From positions 1 through 38,453 of the forward strand of contig QQVO01000037.1 of the NCBI GenBank assembly GCA_003388505.1: a DNA stretch of 38,453 nucleotides. Reading direction: 5' to 3'. Shown piece after piece: positions 7,459-17,639 of the stretch (position 1 is its first letter; each line of letters starts with the position of its first letter). Under the pieces are notes generated by a model. It saw only the letters and a program-made list of their open reading frames with translations. It did not search any database and was not told where the DNA came from. The position numbers and the translations under genes were made by a program. The DNA comes from Planctomycetota bacterium. Lineage in GTDB: Bacteria > Planctomycetota > Planctomycetia > Planctomycetales > Planctomycetaceae.

Positions 7459-8334
7459 CTACAGCCGCAGGCCGCCCCCGACGCCCGCGAAAAAATCCTC
7501 CGAATCATCCGTCAGCCCGCTGCCGACGCGGAAGTCAATCACGAAGTTGTCGGTGATCAACACGTCCACGCCGATGTTCAGGTACTGCTGAACGACTTCC
7601 TCCTCGAGACCGTACGACCAGAATCCAAACCACTCGAAGTAGGCCTCCGACCTCTCGGAGATCGGAACGCCAAGAGCCAGCGACTGCGCCCAGAGCACGA
7701 AATTGTCGTCAATCCCCAGTTCCGCGTCCTGGAAGCCGACGTCGCCGGCCCCGTTGGAGAACCCGCCCGTCGTGCCCGCCAGCTCCCAGTCTTCGGCAAT
7801 CTCCCAAGCGTAGATGACCTGGCCGCCGGCTTCCACGCGCTCGGTCGTCCACTCCGGCGCGCCGGTCGGCGCTGTCATGCGGCCGAAGATCGTTGTCTCC
7901 GGCAACCAGCCATCCTGTTCCCAGAGGGCGACCTTGGTCGCCAGTCGCAGATCTTCCGCCCCTTCCGCACCGACTTCTTCCTCCGGAAACCGCCAGACAT
8001 AGTTCCAGCGAACCTGGAATTCGACGTCGTCGCAAACCCCGTAGCGCAGGACAAACTCCGGTGCAACGTGCGTCTGATCGACGTCTTCTGCGGTGTCTTT
8101 GTAGAGGTAAAGGTAGCCCCCTTCGATTTGCGCGACGCCGCGGCCGACGGTCTTCGTTGACTTGGTGAAGTCGTGCCGGTCGGTCTCGATCGGCTCTTCG
8201 TAGGGGTCCCGTTCCGATTCCCCGCCCAGGATGCAGCAGCGGCGCAGCCAGTGGTCGGACTCCTGTCCGCTGACCGCGGACGTCATTGCAGCCAGGATCA
8301 ATGCTGTGAGCCGTAAGTATTGTCGATTCACCAT
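7459..8334 (-). CDS. Outer-membrane beta-barrel protein, Phenol_MetA_deg-like
   Basis: 291 residues with a signal peptide (YLRLTALILAAMTSAVSG, cleavage before QES). The mature part has alternating short hydrophobic strands and the opening pattern ETDRHDFTKSTKTVGRGVAQIEGGY typical of the MetA-pathway-of-phenol-degradation / transporter family, and it ends on a C-terminal barrel-like segment GVGGGLRL. Role inferred: outer-membrane channel or porin-like protein of unknown substrate. It lies downstream of another barrel gene on the same strand with a 175-bp gap, so the two may be related in function but an operon is uncertain. Confidence 0.7.
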   Translation of the reverse strand: MVNRQYLRLTALILAAMTSAVSGQESDHWLRRCCILGGESERDPYEEPIETDRHDFTKSTKTVGRGVAQIEGGYLYLYKDTAEDVDQTHVAPEFVLRYGVCDDVEFQVRWNYVWRFPEEEVGAEGAEDLRLATKVALWEQDGWLPETTIFGRMTAPTGAPEWTTERVEAGGQVIYAWEIAEDWELAGTTGGFSNGAGDVGFQDAELGIDDNFVLWAQSLALGVPISERSEAYFEWFGFWSYGLEEEVVQQYLNIGVDVLITDNFVIDFRVGSGLTDDSEDFFAGVGGGLRL

Positions 8335-8420
8335 ATCAGCCCCGCTTCGGGTTGGTCATGGGTTCCTTCTTTCCCGGAAATCGTTGCCGTTGAGTCACGT
8401 CTCAGCCGGAGGCGCGAACC

Positions 8421-8457
8421 AGGCGAGCGGCGCGGCGTGAGCCCGCCGATGCGTCCG
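8421..8457. repeat. Short palindromic repeat, copy 2 (GGCGTnAGCC core)
   Basis: AGGCGAGCGGCGCGGCGTGA followed by GCCCGCCGATGCGTCCGA, matching 3427-3463 in the same orientation. It lies in the gap between the two barrel genes, where CGGC...GCCG can pair across the GGCGTGAGCC core. Confidence 0.6.
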
Positions 8458-8509
8458 AAAACCGGCAGCTCATGAGTGAATCGCAGGCCGACTCGGGGGG
8501 CGAGTCGAC

Positions 8510-9757
8510 TCATAGCGTCGCCCGTCCCGCGCCGTCAAAGTGCCACGTCAAACCGAAGCCGATCCAGTAGCTCTGGATTTCCACCGTCGTCGCCCCCAGT
8601 CGCTGGGAGTCCTTGAACATCCCGCCCGCGAAGAGGTCCATGTCGATGCCCGGCATCACGTTCGCAAATCCCACGCCGCCCGAAAGCCGGTGCTGGTTGA
8701 TCACCGCCAGTTGCGACTGCAGGTACTGCACCGCCGCCACGGCCCCCGGAGGCGCAACGCCCCCCGCGACGGCGGCCGGCGGATTGGCCACTGGGTTCTC
8801 CGCCCACGCGTAACCGATCCGGAACTTCGTGCTCCCGGCCGTGTACTGCGCCCCGAGTTGCAACACCCACTGGTCCTCGTAGATCGCCTGAAAGAGGTCC
8901 GCGTCTTCCCAGTTCTTCCACAGCACGTCGACCGCCAGCAGCAGATTCCCGTCCATCAGACTGGTATTGGCCACACCCACGCCGACCGTCCGCGGCAGAT
9001 CCATCTTCACATCGAGCGGCGCGCTGAACGCCCCGCCGCCCAGGTTCAACACCACCGCACGATCAAACGTGAAGTGCTGCTTCGTCTGGTAATACGCGCC
9101 GACCGTCGTCGATCGACCCAGGTCGTAGTCCACGCCAAACGACCCCCGCACCCCGTAATCGGGAGTCATTTTTCCCGCGCCGACGAACGGAGAATCCAGG
9201 AACCCCGTCCCGAATTGAAACGACGCTCCCGCCGAGAGGCTGTCGGTCAACTCCACGCCCACGCCCGAGACCGTTTCCAGAATCAGCATCGAAGAGGCCG
9301 TTCCGTTCGACTCCGGCGTATCGACCAGATCGACGCCGGCCCCGGCATTCGACACCAGCGCCATTCCGAACGTCGCCGGCATACCGGCCAGGTCCAACTC
9401 CTGCGTCACGCCGATGTTCGCCAGCACCGAACCGGGATAGTCCGACTCGGCCGAGAACGGCGTCACCACCGGCGCCGCGACCGGGAACGCCGCGGTCTGG
9501 TCGAAGTTCATCGTGGCGTCCGCCCACGCTCCGCCGAATGTGAAGTTCGTCCCTTTCATCTGCGACAGCGTCGCCGGGTTCCCGTTGATCGCCGAGAGCG
9601 GATCCTGCGGCCGCGCAATGCTCACGCCCGCCATTCCGCCCGAGGCCGGCATCTGCGTGTTGTGCAGTTCAATGCCGAACGACTGCGCACCCGCCGTCCG
9701 GCACAGCCCCGTCAGGCACACCAGCAACAGGCTCGCGCGAACTCTCTTCCAGCACAT
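8510..9757 (-). CDS. OmpP1/FadL-family outer-membrane transport protein
   Basis: 415 residues from the ATG at 9755-9757. The reading frame is open much further upstream (to 10126), but only this ATG puts a signal peptide at the N-terminus (MCWKRVRASLLLVCLTGLCRTAGA, then QSFGIE). The mature start GIELHNTQMPASGGMAGVSIARPQDPLSAINGNPATLSQMKGTNFTFGG is the FadL/TodX hallmark: a small plug region with an NPA motif followed by a long barrel. The C-terminus ends with the barrel strand SYWIGFGLTWHF plus a short tail. Family role: uptake of hydrophobic compounds across the outer membrane; the substrate is unknown here. Confidence 0.82.
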   Translation of the reverse strand: MCWKRVRASLLLVCLTGLCRTAGAQSFGIELHNTQMPASGGMAGVSIARPQDPLSAINGNPATLSQMKGTNFTFGGAWADATMNFDQTAAFPVAAPVVTPFSAESDYPGSVLANIGVTQELDLAGMPATFGMALVSNAGAGVDLVDTPESNGTASSMLILETVSGVGVELTDSLSAGASFQFGTGFLDSPFVGAGKMTPDYGVRGSFGVDYDLGRSTTVGAYYQTKQHFTFDRAVVLNLGGGAFSAPLDVKMDLPRTVGVGVANTSLMDGNLLLAVDVLWKNWEDADLFQAIYEDQWVLQLGAQYTAGSTKFRIGYAWAENPVANPPAAVAGGVAPPGAVAAVQYLQSQLAVINQHRLSGGVGFANVMPGIDMDLFAGGMFKDSQRLGATTVEIQSYWIGFGLTWHFDGAGRATL

Positions 9758-10159
9758 GCGACGATCTCCGTGTCGTGTGGCGGCACGCCGATCGGAGTGG
9801 CCCCCCGGCGTCCCGCGAATCGATGCAACCGTTGCAGCCGAGCCAATGCTCAGAACCGGTCCATCTGGAGATTCGGAAGCAACACGATGCTCGAAACAGT
9901 CCGTTCGTACGGCAGACCCGTCACAGTCCGAACAATCGGCAATGTGAACGGCACATGCGGCATAACCGTCACTTTTTGACACACGAAATACGAACCATTC
10001 CTCCGCGCCTGCCGGGCAGCCAACGATCGGAGAACCCGCTTTTGCCCTTTCAATGCGATTGGCAGTCCGGGCAAGACACGTAGACTCTGACGGTCGACGA
10101 GGTGGATCGGTCTCCGGCTGTCGCACCCGACAGCCCCCGATCCGCCGGGACCATTCCTC
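9758..10159. other. 402-bp gap between acetate kinase and the FadL-like gene
   Basis: The frame of the downstream barrel gene stays open here, but the translation (rich in Cys, Arg and Pro, no family pattern) does not look like protein. I see no repeat or RNA gene. It presumably holds the promoter of the barrel gene. Confidence 0.5.
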
Positions 10160-11362
10160 TCAGCCCGGTCCTGCCTGACCCAGGACGCCCAGCACTTCCT
10201 TGAGCATCATCACGTCTTCCCGCGACGTGACGATGAGAATCCTGCCCGGCGAGTCGTCGTGCGCGATGTCGGCGTCGGGAGAACAAGCTGAGTTCCGTGC
10301 CGCGTCCAGTTGCAGACCGAGACATTCCAGTCCCCCGCAGATGTCGGCCCGCACCGCCGCTGAATGCTCACCAACTCCGGCCGTGAAAACCAGCGCGTCG
10401 ACACCGCCCAGCGTCGCCGAAAGCGCTCCGACGGCCTGTCGAACGCGGTGGGTGTAAACCGAGACCGCCAACTGAGCGCGCTCATTCCCCTCATCGGCCG
10501 CCTGCAGCACCAGCCGCATGTCGGCGGAGACGCCCGAGACTCCCAGCAGGCCGGATTCCTGGTTGAGCGCAGTTTCGACTTCCTCCGCGGTGAGACCAAA
10601 CCGGCGTTGAACGTGGACGATCGCGCCCGGATCGACCGCGCCGCTGCGGGTCGCCATCATCAGCCCGTCCAGCGGAGTGAAACCCATCGTGGTGTCGACG
10701 CAACGGCCGCCGTGGACTGCGGACGCCGAGCAACCGTGGCCCAGATGACAGATCACCAGACGCAACGACTCGGCCGGCTGGTCCAGCATCTCGGCAGCGC
10801 GAGCGGCACAGTAGGCGTGACTGAGGCCGTGAAAACCGTACCGCCGGATGCCCCACTCCTCCGTCCACTTCCGGGGCAGCGGGTAGGTGGCTGCTTCCCG
10901 AGGAAGCGTCGCATGGAACGACGTATCAAAGACAGCCACGTGCGGCACGTCGGGCAGGACTGCTTCCGCTGCGGAGATCGTTTCCAGACTCGGCGGATTG
11001 TGCAGCGGCGCCAATTCGGTCAACTCGCTGATCCGGGCCCGCACCTCGGGCGTCAGCCGCATCGCAGATGTGAACGGTCCGCCGTGGACGACGCGGTGCC
11101 CGACCGCCGCGAGATCGGTCGCCTGCGGCAGGGCGGCAGGAGCAACGTTTTCCAGATCGTTCAGCGCACGCCGCACCGCATCGGCATGCTTTCTCCAGGG
11201 CACTTCCTCCGCATGCTTCTGTCCGTCGGGGCCGGTGTACTCGTACCGGGTCACCGACCCCGCCCAGTCGGCCCGCGCGGAGGCCACCACCGTACCGTCA
11301 CGCTCCTGCATCAACGTGCACTTCAGGCTGCTCGATCCGGCGTTCAGCAGGAGAATGGTCAT
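10160..11362 (-). CDS. ackA: Acetate kinase
   Basis: Cytoplasmic kinase, 400 residues, interconverting acetyl phosphate + ADP and acetate + ATP. Landmarks are the N-terminal LLNAGSSSLK (5-14, with Asn7), VGHRVVHGG, the FDTSFHATLP and RRYGFHGLSHAY blocks, ICHLGHGCS (phosphate-binding) and FTAGVGEHS near the C-terminus. The ATG at 11360-11362 is chosen because the family begins at this point; an in-frame upstream extension has no homology. It lies 205 bp downstream of phosphoketolase on the same strand and would consume its acetyl phosphate. No phosphotransacetylase gene is in the window. Confidence 0.95.
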   Translation of the reverse strand: MTILLLNAGSSSLKCTLMQERDGTVVASARADWAGSVTRYEYTGPDGQKHAEEVPWRKHADAVRRALNDLENVAPAALPQATDLAAVGHRVVHGGPFTSAMRLTPEVRARISELTELAPLHNPPSLETISAAEAVLPDVPHVAVFDTSFHATLPREAATYPLPRKWTEEWGIRRYGFHGLSHAYCAARAAEMLDQPAESLRLVICHLGHGCSASAVHGGRCVDTTMGFTPLDGLMMATRSGAVDPGAIVHVQRRFGLTAEEVETALNQESGLLGVSGVSADMRLVLQAADEGNERAQLAVSVYTHRVRQAVGALSATLGGVDALVFTAGVGEHSAAVRADICGGLECLGLQLDAARNSACSPDADIAHDDSPGRILIVTSREDVMMLKEVLGVLGQAGPG

Positions 11363-11499
11363 TCTAAGTCCGCCAGATTCAGACTCTTCAATCCCCATTC
11401 GGCGCTCGATCGGCTCACCACTACGGCGCAAAGGACACGAAGGACAGTCGTTACCGTCACTGTCGGCCGATTCTCAGAGGTGACGACTGCGCGAGCCGG

Positions 11500-11526
11500 C
11501 TTCGTGCCCTTCGTGCCGTGGTGGTT
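11500..11526. repeat. Dispersed CTTCGTGCC fragment, copy 1
   Basis: CTTCGTGCCCTTCGTGCCG followed by TGGTGGTT, in the spacer between phosphoketolase and acetate kinase. A similar fragment, CTTCGTGCCGTCGTGGTT, is at 21141-21158. Degenerate CGAAGGACA-type sequence also occurs nearby (about 11430-11450). Confidence 0.45.
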
Positions 11527-11567
11527 GATTCCATCCAGTGCGCCTCGCTGTGACTACACGACGAATC

Positions 11568-14015
11568 TCACACGTGATCCCCCTCGGTCGACGTGCCGCC
11601 GGACTCGACCGGCGCCGCAGTTCCCCACCGCCAGCCACTGATCTCCGGCAGGTCGTCCCCATGCTCGAAGATGTGCTGCTTGTGCTCGATGTGTTTGTCG
11701 TGGATCGCCTGTTTGAAGTAAGCCGCCCGCGAACCGAGTTGCGGCAGCCGGTCGATCACGTCTTCCACCAGGTGGAACCGGTCCAGTTCGTTGAGCACGA
11801 CCATGTCGAAGGGGGTCGTGGTCGTCCCCTCTTCCTTGTAGCCGCGCACGTGCAGGTTCTTGTGATTCGTGCGCTTGTAGGTCAGCCGGTGAATCAGCCA
11901 CGGATAACCGTGGAAGGCGAAGATGATCGGCTTGTCCGTCGTGAAGAGCGCATCGAAGTCGCGGTCGGAAAGCCCGTGGGGGTGCTCGTTGGGAGACTGC
12001 AGCTTCATCAGGTTCACGACGTTCACCACGCGGACTTTCAACTCCGGCAGATGACCCCGCAGCAGTTCGACCGCCGCCAGCGTCTCCACAGTCGGAACAT
12101 CGCCGCAGCAGGCCATCACGACGTCCGGCTCATGTCCCCGGTCATTGCTGGCCCACTCCCAGATGCCGACCCCCGCCGCACAATGCTTGATCGCCTGATC
12201 CATCGTCAGCCACTGCGGCGAAGGCTGTTTGCCGGCGACGATCACGTTCACATAGTTCCGGCTGCGGAGACAGTGATCGGTCACCGAGAGCAACGTGTTG
12301 GCGTCGGGCGGCAGATAGACGCGAATGACCTCCGCCTTCTTGTTGACGACGTGATCAATGAAGCCGGGATCCTGGTGGCTGAATCCGTTGTGGTCCTGTC
12401 GCCAGACATGGGAACTGAGCAGGTAGTTGAGCGAAGCGATCGACCTCCGCCACGGAATGTGGTTGCAGACCTTGAGCCACTTGGCATGCTGGTTGAACAT
12501 CGAATCGATGATGTGAATGAACGCCTCGTAGCACGAGAAGAATCCGTGGCGTCCCGTCAGCAGGTACCCCTCCAGCCAGCCCTGGCACTGGTGCTCGCTG
12601 AGAACTTCCATCACCCGGCCGTCCGGGCTGAGGCTGTCGTCCTCGGATAGGATCTCACCCATGAAGCAGCGGTTCGTGACCTCGAGAATGTCCTGCCAGC
12701 GGTTCGAGTTGTTCTCGTCCGGACTGAACACCCGGAAGTTTTTCCCCTCCAGGTTCTCTTCCATCACGTCCCGCAGAAACCGGCCCATCACCCGCGTTGC
12801 TTCAGTGATGACAGCGCCCGGATGCGGCACGTCGACCGCGTAGTCTCGGTAATCGGGCAACCTCAGGTCGCGCAGCAGCAACCCGCCGTTGGCGTGCGGG
12901 TTGTCGCTCATTCGTCGCTGACCGCTCGGCGGGAGTTCCGCCAGTTCCGGAATCAGCCGTCCGTCGTCATCGAACAGTTCCTCCGGCCGGTAGCTCTTCA
13001 TCCATTCTTCGAGGATGCGAATGTGCTCCTCGCTGTCCATGTCGCCCATCGGCACCTGGTGCGAACGCCAGTAGTCCTCGCACTTCTTGCCGTCGATCTC
13101 GGGGGGACAGGTCCAGCCTTTGGGCGTGCGGAAGACGATCATCGGCCATGTCGGACGGGACATGTTTCCGTTCTCCCGCGCGTCGCGCCAGATCGCCCGG
13201 ATCTCGCCCACAATCGTGTCGAGCGTCGCGGCCAACTGCTGATGCACCGCCTCCGGATCGCTCCCCTCCACGAAGTACGGCTTGTAACCCATCCCTTCGA
13301 AGAATTTCTGCAACTCCTCATGTGGGATACGCGCCAGAAAGCAGGGATTGGCGATCTTGTAACCGTTCAGGTGCAGAATCGGCAGCACGCACCCGTCCCG
13401 GGCCGGGTTGAGAAACTTGTTGCTCTGCCAACTGGTCGCCAGCGGCCCCGTCTCCGCTTCCCCGTCTCCCACGACGCACGCCACGATCAAATCCGGGTTG
13501 TCGAACGCCGCCCCGTATGCATGGCTGAGCGCGTAGCCCAGTTCGCCCCCCTCGTGGATGCTGCCCGGCGTCTCGGGCGCCACATGACTCGGGATACCCC
13601 CCGGAAAGCTGAACTGCTTGAACAACGTATGCAGCCCTTCCTCATCCTGGCTGACCTCGGGATAAACCTCGCTGTAGGTGCCTTCCAGATAGGCATGCGC
13701 TACCATCGACGGCCCGCCGTGACCCGGACCGATCACGTAGATCATGTTCAGGTCGTCCCGCTTGATGACCCGGTTGAGATGCGTGCACAGCATGTTGAGG
13801 CCGGGCGAAGTCCCCCAGTGGCCCAACAGCCTCGGCTTGATGTGCTCCCGCCGGAGCGGTTCCCTCAGCAGCGGATTGTCGAGCAGATAGATCTGGCCCA
13901 CCGACAGGTAGTTGAGCGCGCGCCAGTAAGCGTCGAGCTTGTTCAACTCATCTCTGGAGAGCGGTTCCGGAGAGTCGACGGATGCTCGTGTCTCCGCGGC
14001 TGGAATCGTCATCAC
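11568..14015 (-). CDS. xfp: Xylulose-5-phosphate/fructose-6-phosphate phosphoketolase
   Basis: Thiamine-diphosphate enzyme of 815 residues, normal length for the family. It cleaves xylulose 5-phosphate (or fructose 6-phosphate) with phosphate to acetyl phosphate plus glyceraldehyde 3-phosphate (or erythrose 4-phosphate). Visible signatures are HWGTSPGLN (66-74), VIGPGHGGP (94-102), SFPGGIPSH (136-144), and the TPP/Mg motif GDGEAETG (183-190) followed by [23 protein letters not shown] and [12 protein letters not shown]-like ([13 protein letters not shown]) segments also fit. The start is Met1 or Met2 (14015 or 14012). Together with ackA it makes a short phosphoketolase route to acetate and ATP. 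Confidence 0.96.
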   Translation of the reverse strand: MMTIPAAETRASVDSPEPLSRDELNKLDAYWRALNYLSVGQIYLLDNPLLREPLRREHIKPRLLGHWGTSPGLNMLCTHLNRVIKRDDLNMIYVIGPGHGGPSMVAHAYLEGTYSEVYPEVSQDEEGLHTLFKQFSFPGGIPSHVAPETPGSIHEGGELGYALSHAYGAAFDNPDLIVACVVGDGEAETGPLATSWQSNKFLNPARDGCVLPILHLNGYKIANPCFLARIPHEELQKFFEGMGYKPYFVEGSDPEAVHQQLAATLDTIVGEIRAIWRDARENGNMSRPTWPMIVFRTPKGWTCPPEIDGKKCEDYWRSHQVPMGDMDSEEHIRILEEWMKSYRPEELFDDDGRLIPELAELPPSGQRRMSDNPHANGGLLLRDLRLPDYRDYAVDVPHPGAVITEATRVMGRFLRDVMEENLEGKNFRVFSPDENNSNRWQDILEVTNRCFMGEILSEDDSLSPDGRVMEVLSEHQCQGWLEGYLLTGRHGFFSCYEAFIHIIDSMFNQHAKWLKVCNHIPWRRSIASLNYLLSSHVWRQDHNGFSHQDPGFIDHVVNKKAEVIRVYLPPDANTLLSVTDHCLRSRNYVNVIVAGKQPSPQWLTMDQAIKHCAAGVGIWEWASNDRGHEPDVVMACCGDVPTVETLAAVELLRGHLPELKVRVVNVVNLMKLQSPNEHPHGLSDRDFDALFTTDKPIIFAFHGYPWLIHRLTYKRTNHKNLHVRGYKEEGTTTTPFDMVVLNELDRFHLVEDVIDRLPQLGSRAAYFKQAIHDKHIEHKQHIFEHGDDLPEISGWRWGTAAPVESGGTSTEGDHV

Positions 14016-14317
14016 TCATCGTCCGCCTGGCATGTGCTGCTCGTTGTGGTCCCTGGGCCCTGACGCGCGGTTTTATCGCGACAGCACTCAACGGGCAACC
14101 GCGCCTGCCGCTCCGCTTCACTCGATCTTCACGCCCACCGTGCACTTCGCCTCCGACTCCGGTGGCCCAGACTCCCTGCGTCTGCGCGGCTCAACCGTGA
14201 GCGCAAGCTCATGGATCATCCCAACAATTCCACCTTCTGCTCGTTTCCGCCCCCCAAACACATTATCCTGAAAGGTTGGACCCCGAGGATTCCCAGTCTG
14301 TGAACGGGCGGATTTCC
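14016..14317. promoter_or_regulatory. 302-bp divergent intergenic region
   Basis: This region separates the divergently read phosphoketolase and PSCyt/PSD1 genes, so it must hold promoters for both directions. I see no clear consensus boxes, operator palindromes or repeats. The PSCyt/PSD1 frame extends in to 14276 (TTG), but the ATG at 14318 is the better start. Confidence 0.4.
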
Positions 14318-17300
14318 ATGCAACGGCCGGCTGCCGGTTTCCAAACGCAACTGTCAATCAATCGGACGCTCCCCGTCTACGCCGCGTGCGCGGCCCTGAT
14401 GCTTCTGAGCCGTCCCGCCGGCGCGGCAAACGACCCGGCCGACGTAGAGTTCTTCGAATCCCGCGTCCGCCCGGTCCTCGTCGAGAGCTGCGCCGATTGC
14501 CACAACAGCGACGATCCGGAGTCGGGCCTCAGCGTCGATTCGCTGGCCGGATTGCTCCAAGGCGGAACGCGCGGACCGGCGGTCATCCCGGGCAAGCCGG
14601 ATGAGAGTCTGCTCGTCAGCGCCATGCGGCACGGCGAACTGCTCAAGATGCCGCCCAAGGAGAAGCTCCCCGCCCGGCAGATCGCCGACGTCGTCCGCTG
14701 GATCGCTGGCGGCGCCGTCTGGCCGAACGCCGAGCCGGTGACCGTCGCGCCCAATGCAACCGCACATGAGGAGCCGGAGTTTACAGGCGAGCAACTCAGC
14801 CATTGGGCGTTTCAACCGGTGACGCGCCCCGCTCCTCCCGAGCTGGATGACGACTGGGCGCAATCACCGATTGACCATTTCGTCCTGTCGCAGTTGAGGG
14901 AGGCCGGCTTGCATCCTGCAGTGCCGGCCGACAGGAGAACGCTCATCCGCCGGGTGACCTTCGATCTGCACGGACTGCCTCCCACTCCCGAAGAAGTGGA
15001 TGCGTTTCTCGCCGACGACGCACCCGATGCATTCGCCCGGCTGATCGACCGGCTGCTGGCTTCGCCCCACTACGGCCAGCGCTGGGGCCGGCACTGGCTC
15101 GACGTCGCTCGCTATGCCGAGTCCAACGGACTCGATGAGAACCTCGCCTACGCCAACGCCTACCGCTATCGCGACTGGGTCGTCGATGCCTTCAATCGCG
15201 ACTTGCCCTACGACCAGTTCGTCATCCATCAGATCGCCGGCGACCTGCTGGAGACCGGCGACGCGAACGAGCGATTCGACCAGCTCACCGCCACCGGGTT
15301 CCTCACACTCGGCGGCAAGATGCTGGCCGAGGACGACCCGGTCAAGATGCAGATGGACATCATCGACGAGCAGATCGACACCACGTCCCGCGCCTTCATG
15401 GGACTCACCATGGGCTGCGCCCGCTGCCATCACCACAAATTCGATCCCCTCTCCACGCACGACTACTACGCCCTGGCCGGGATCTTCAAGAGCACGAAGA
15501 CGATGGAGAACTTCTCCGTCGTCGCCCGCTGGCAGGAGCGACCGCTCGCGACGCCGGACCAGTTGGCCGAACTCGAACGACAACAGGCCGCCATCGACGA
15601 ACTGCAGTCGCAGATCGATGCGGTCGACGAAGAGGCCCGAGAAGAACTGCTCGAAGAGTCACGCCGCCACGTCGGCGACTACCTGCTCGCCGCGGTCGCG
15701 ATCGAACGGGAAGAGCGAATCCTCGAACAGGCCGTCACCATCGGCGACGACGCCGAGGCGGTCGCTCAGCCGGGCGTGACCGTCATCGAAGCGGAAGACT
15801 ATGACCGCGGCAACGTCAACAAGGACACCACCAGCTATGGACCCGGCATCGGCGTTCTGGTCAATCGCGGTGAGACACCCAACTTCGTCGAGTACGAAGT
15901 CGAAGTCGCCGAGGAGGGTCTCTACCAGTTCGAACTGCGTTACGCGGCCGCGTCTTCGAGACCGTGCGAACTAAGCATTAATGACGAGATTCAGAGCGAT
16001 GACGCGGCCGGGGAAGTAACCGGCACTTGGTTCCCGGATTCACAGACCTGGTTCGTCGAGGCGTTTGTCTGGCTGGAAGAAGGAGACAACGTCATCCGGC
16101 TGGAGCATCCGCAGTTCTTTCCGCACATCGACAAGTTGCTGCTCGCCCCGGCCGCGGAAGAGTTGGCGGAGATTGAACACGAACCGCTCGATCCGGACTT
16201 CGAGTTGATCCCCGAGTGGCTCGGCCGCTGGCACGACGCGATTCGCGGCGCGGAGGAGGACTCCCTGCTCGCGGTCTGGAAGCGATTGTCGGACGATCCC
16301 GCCACCTCGCCGGCCGAAGTGCTCGGGACTGCTGCCGCGCTGATTGGAGACCCTCCACCGGAAACGATCCACGAACTGGCCGACCGTTTCGAAGAGGCGG
16401 CGCTACGGGCATTGGAAGATGAATCGTTCGCCGACGCCCATCCGGAATTGCAGACACTCCTCGTCGGTGACGCTGGACCGTTCGCATCCGACGAGGAACT
16501 GCAAGACCACTACGCCGAGCAGGTCGCCCTGCAACTCGAACAGCTTCACGAAGAGCAGGAGCAACTGGAGTCGGAACTACCGGAATTCCCGCAGGTGATG
16601 GCCGTCTCCGACCAGGCGGCCGAGGACGTGAAGATCCACATCCGCGGCAGCCATCTCACCCTGGGGCCGGTGGTGGAGCGCCGTTTTCCACGCGCCATCA
16701 CCGACGAGCAATCGTCCATCGCTGAGGCCGGCAGCGGACGGCTTGAACTGGCCCGCTGGCTCGCAGACGAACAACACCCGCTGACCGCACGGGTCTTCGT
16801 GAACCGCATCTGGGGCTGGCATTTCGGTGAGGGACTCGTCCGCTCGCCCGACAACTTCGGCCTGCTCGGAGAACAGCCGACGCATCCTGAACTGCTCGAT
16901 TGGCTGGCAGCCGAGTTCGTGGAGGGCGGCTGGTCGATCAAGGCGCTGCATCGCAAGATCCTGCTCTCCTCGACCTACCAGATGAGTACGGCGGCGAATC
17001 CGCAAGCGGAGGCGCTCGATCCCGATAATCGGTTGCTCTGGCGCATGAATCGTCGCCGCCTGGAAGCGGAAGCGATCCGCGACTCGCTCCTCGTCTGCGG
17101 CGGATCGCTCAATGCGGAGATGCGTGGATCGCTCCTGCCGACGGAGAACCGGGCTTATGTCACCAGCACGGCCAACGTCGATCCGGTGGCCTATGTGACC
17201 AGCCGCCGTTCGGTCTATGTGCCGGTCGTGCGGTCGGCGCTCTACGACGTCTTCCAGGCCTTCGATTTCGCCGACCCCAGCGCGCTGAGCGGCAAACGGC

Positions 17301-17614
17301 AGAGCACCACCGTGGCGCCGCAGGCCTTGTTCATGATGAACAGCAAGTTCGTGTCGCAGCAGTCACAGGCCATGGCCGATCGCCTGCTGCAAGCCGAACC
17401 GGAAGACGAACCCGCCCGCATCGAACTGGCCTACCGCATCGCCTATGCGCGGCCGCCGACGCAGGCCGAGATTGACCGCGCCACCGGATACGTGCGAGAG
17501 TATGCATACCGCTGGCAGGAGTTGCACCCCGACCACGAGGACAGCGACCTCCGCGCCTGGCAGAGTTTCTGCCGCGCCATCCTGTCGGCCAACGAGTTCC
17601 TGTATGTGGAGTAG
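14318..17614 (+). CDS. PSCyt1-PSCyt2-PSD1 protein with an inserted carbohydrate-binding-like domain
   Basis: Planctomycete secreted cytochrome-like protein, 1098 residues. It has a signal peptide (hydrophobic YAACAALMLLSRPAGAA, about 21-37) and PSCyt1 with the haem site CADCH (58-62). PSCyt2/DUF1549 follows (ADRRTLIRRVTFDLHGLPPT through YGQRWGRHWLDVARYAESNG), then a second CxxCH as CARCH (367-371) before HHKFDP. A beta-rich insert from VTVIEAEDYDRGN to IDKLLL (about 487-610) resembles a CBM6/DUF-type carbohydrate-binding module. The C-terminal PSD1/DUF1553 domain is marked by LTARVFVNRIWGWHFGEGLVRSPDNFG and HPELLDWLAAEFVEGGWSIKALHRKILLSSTYQ. The biochemical role of the family is unknown; association with polysaccharide breakdown is an inference from the binding module. 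It is paired with the DUF1501 gene 150 bp downstream. Confidence 0.9.
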   Translation: MQRPAAGFQTQLSINRTLPVYAACAALMLLSRPAGAANDPADVEFFESRVRPVLVESCADCHNSDDPESGLSVDSLAGLLQGGTRGPAVIPGKPDESLLVSAMRHGELLKMPPKEKLPARQIADVVRWIAGGAVWPNAEPVTVAPNATAHEEPEFTGEQLSHWAFQPVTRPAPPELDDDWAQSPIDHFVLSQLREAGLHPAVPADRRTLIRRVTFDLHGLPPTPEEVDAFLADDAPDAFARLIDRLLASPHYGQRWGRHWLDVARYAESNGLDENLAYANAYRYRDWVVDAFNRDLPYDQFVIHQIAGDLLETGDANERFDQLTATGFLTLGGKMLAEDDPVKMQMDIIDEQIDTTSRAFMGLTMGCARCHHHKFDPLSTHDYYALAGIFKSTKTMENFSVVARWQERPLATPDQLAELERQQAAIDELQSQIDAVDEEAREELLEESRRHVGDYLLAAVAIEREERILEQAVTIGDDAEAVAQPGVTVIEAEDYDRGNVNKDTTSYGPGIGVLVNRGETPNFVEYEVEVAEEGLYQFELRYAAASSRPCELSINDEIQSDDAAGEVTGTWFPDSQTWFVEAFVWLEEGDNVIRLEHPQFFPHIDKLLLAPAAEELAEIEHEPLDPDFELIPEWLGRWHDAIRGAEEDSLLAVWKRLSDDPATSPAEVLGTAAALIGDPPPETIHELADRFEEAALRALEDESFADAHPELQTLLVGDAGPFASDEELQDHYAEQVALQLEQLHEEQEQLESELPEFPQVMAVSDQAAEDVKIHIRGSHLTLGPVVERRFPRAITDEQSSIAEAGSGRLELARWLADEQHPLTARVFVNRIWGWHFGEGLVRSPDNFGLLGEQPTHPELLDWLAAEFVEGGWSIKALHRKILLSSTYQMSTAANPQAEALDPDNRLLWRMNRRRLEAEAIRDSLLVCGGSLNAEMRGSLLPTENRAYVTSTANVDPVAYVTSRRSVYVPVVRSALYDVFQAFDFADPSALSGKRQSTTVAPQALFMMNSKFVSQQSQAMADRLLQAEPEDEPARIELAYRIAYARPPTQAEIDRATGYVREYAYRWQELHPDHEDSDLRAWQSFCRAILSANEFLYVE

Positions 17615-17639
17615 CGTACGTCATCCGTGAAGCCGAATT

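Noticed and set aside
8540-9979. 479-residue open frame on the plus strand
   Set aside because: It lies opposite the FadL-like gene and is Arg/His-rich, as expected from an antisense reading of GC-rich coding DNA.
9758-10126. N-terminal extension of the FadL-like protein
   Set aside because: The frame is open, but the extension would bury the signal peptide in mid-protein; the ATG at 9755-9757 is the sensible start.
12822-14063. 413-residue open frame on the plus strand
   Set aside because: Shadow of phosphoketolase, which is unmistakable on the minus strand.
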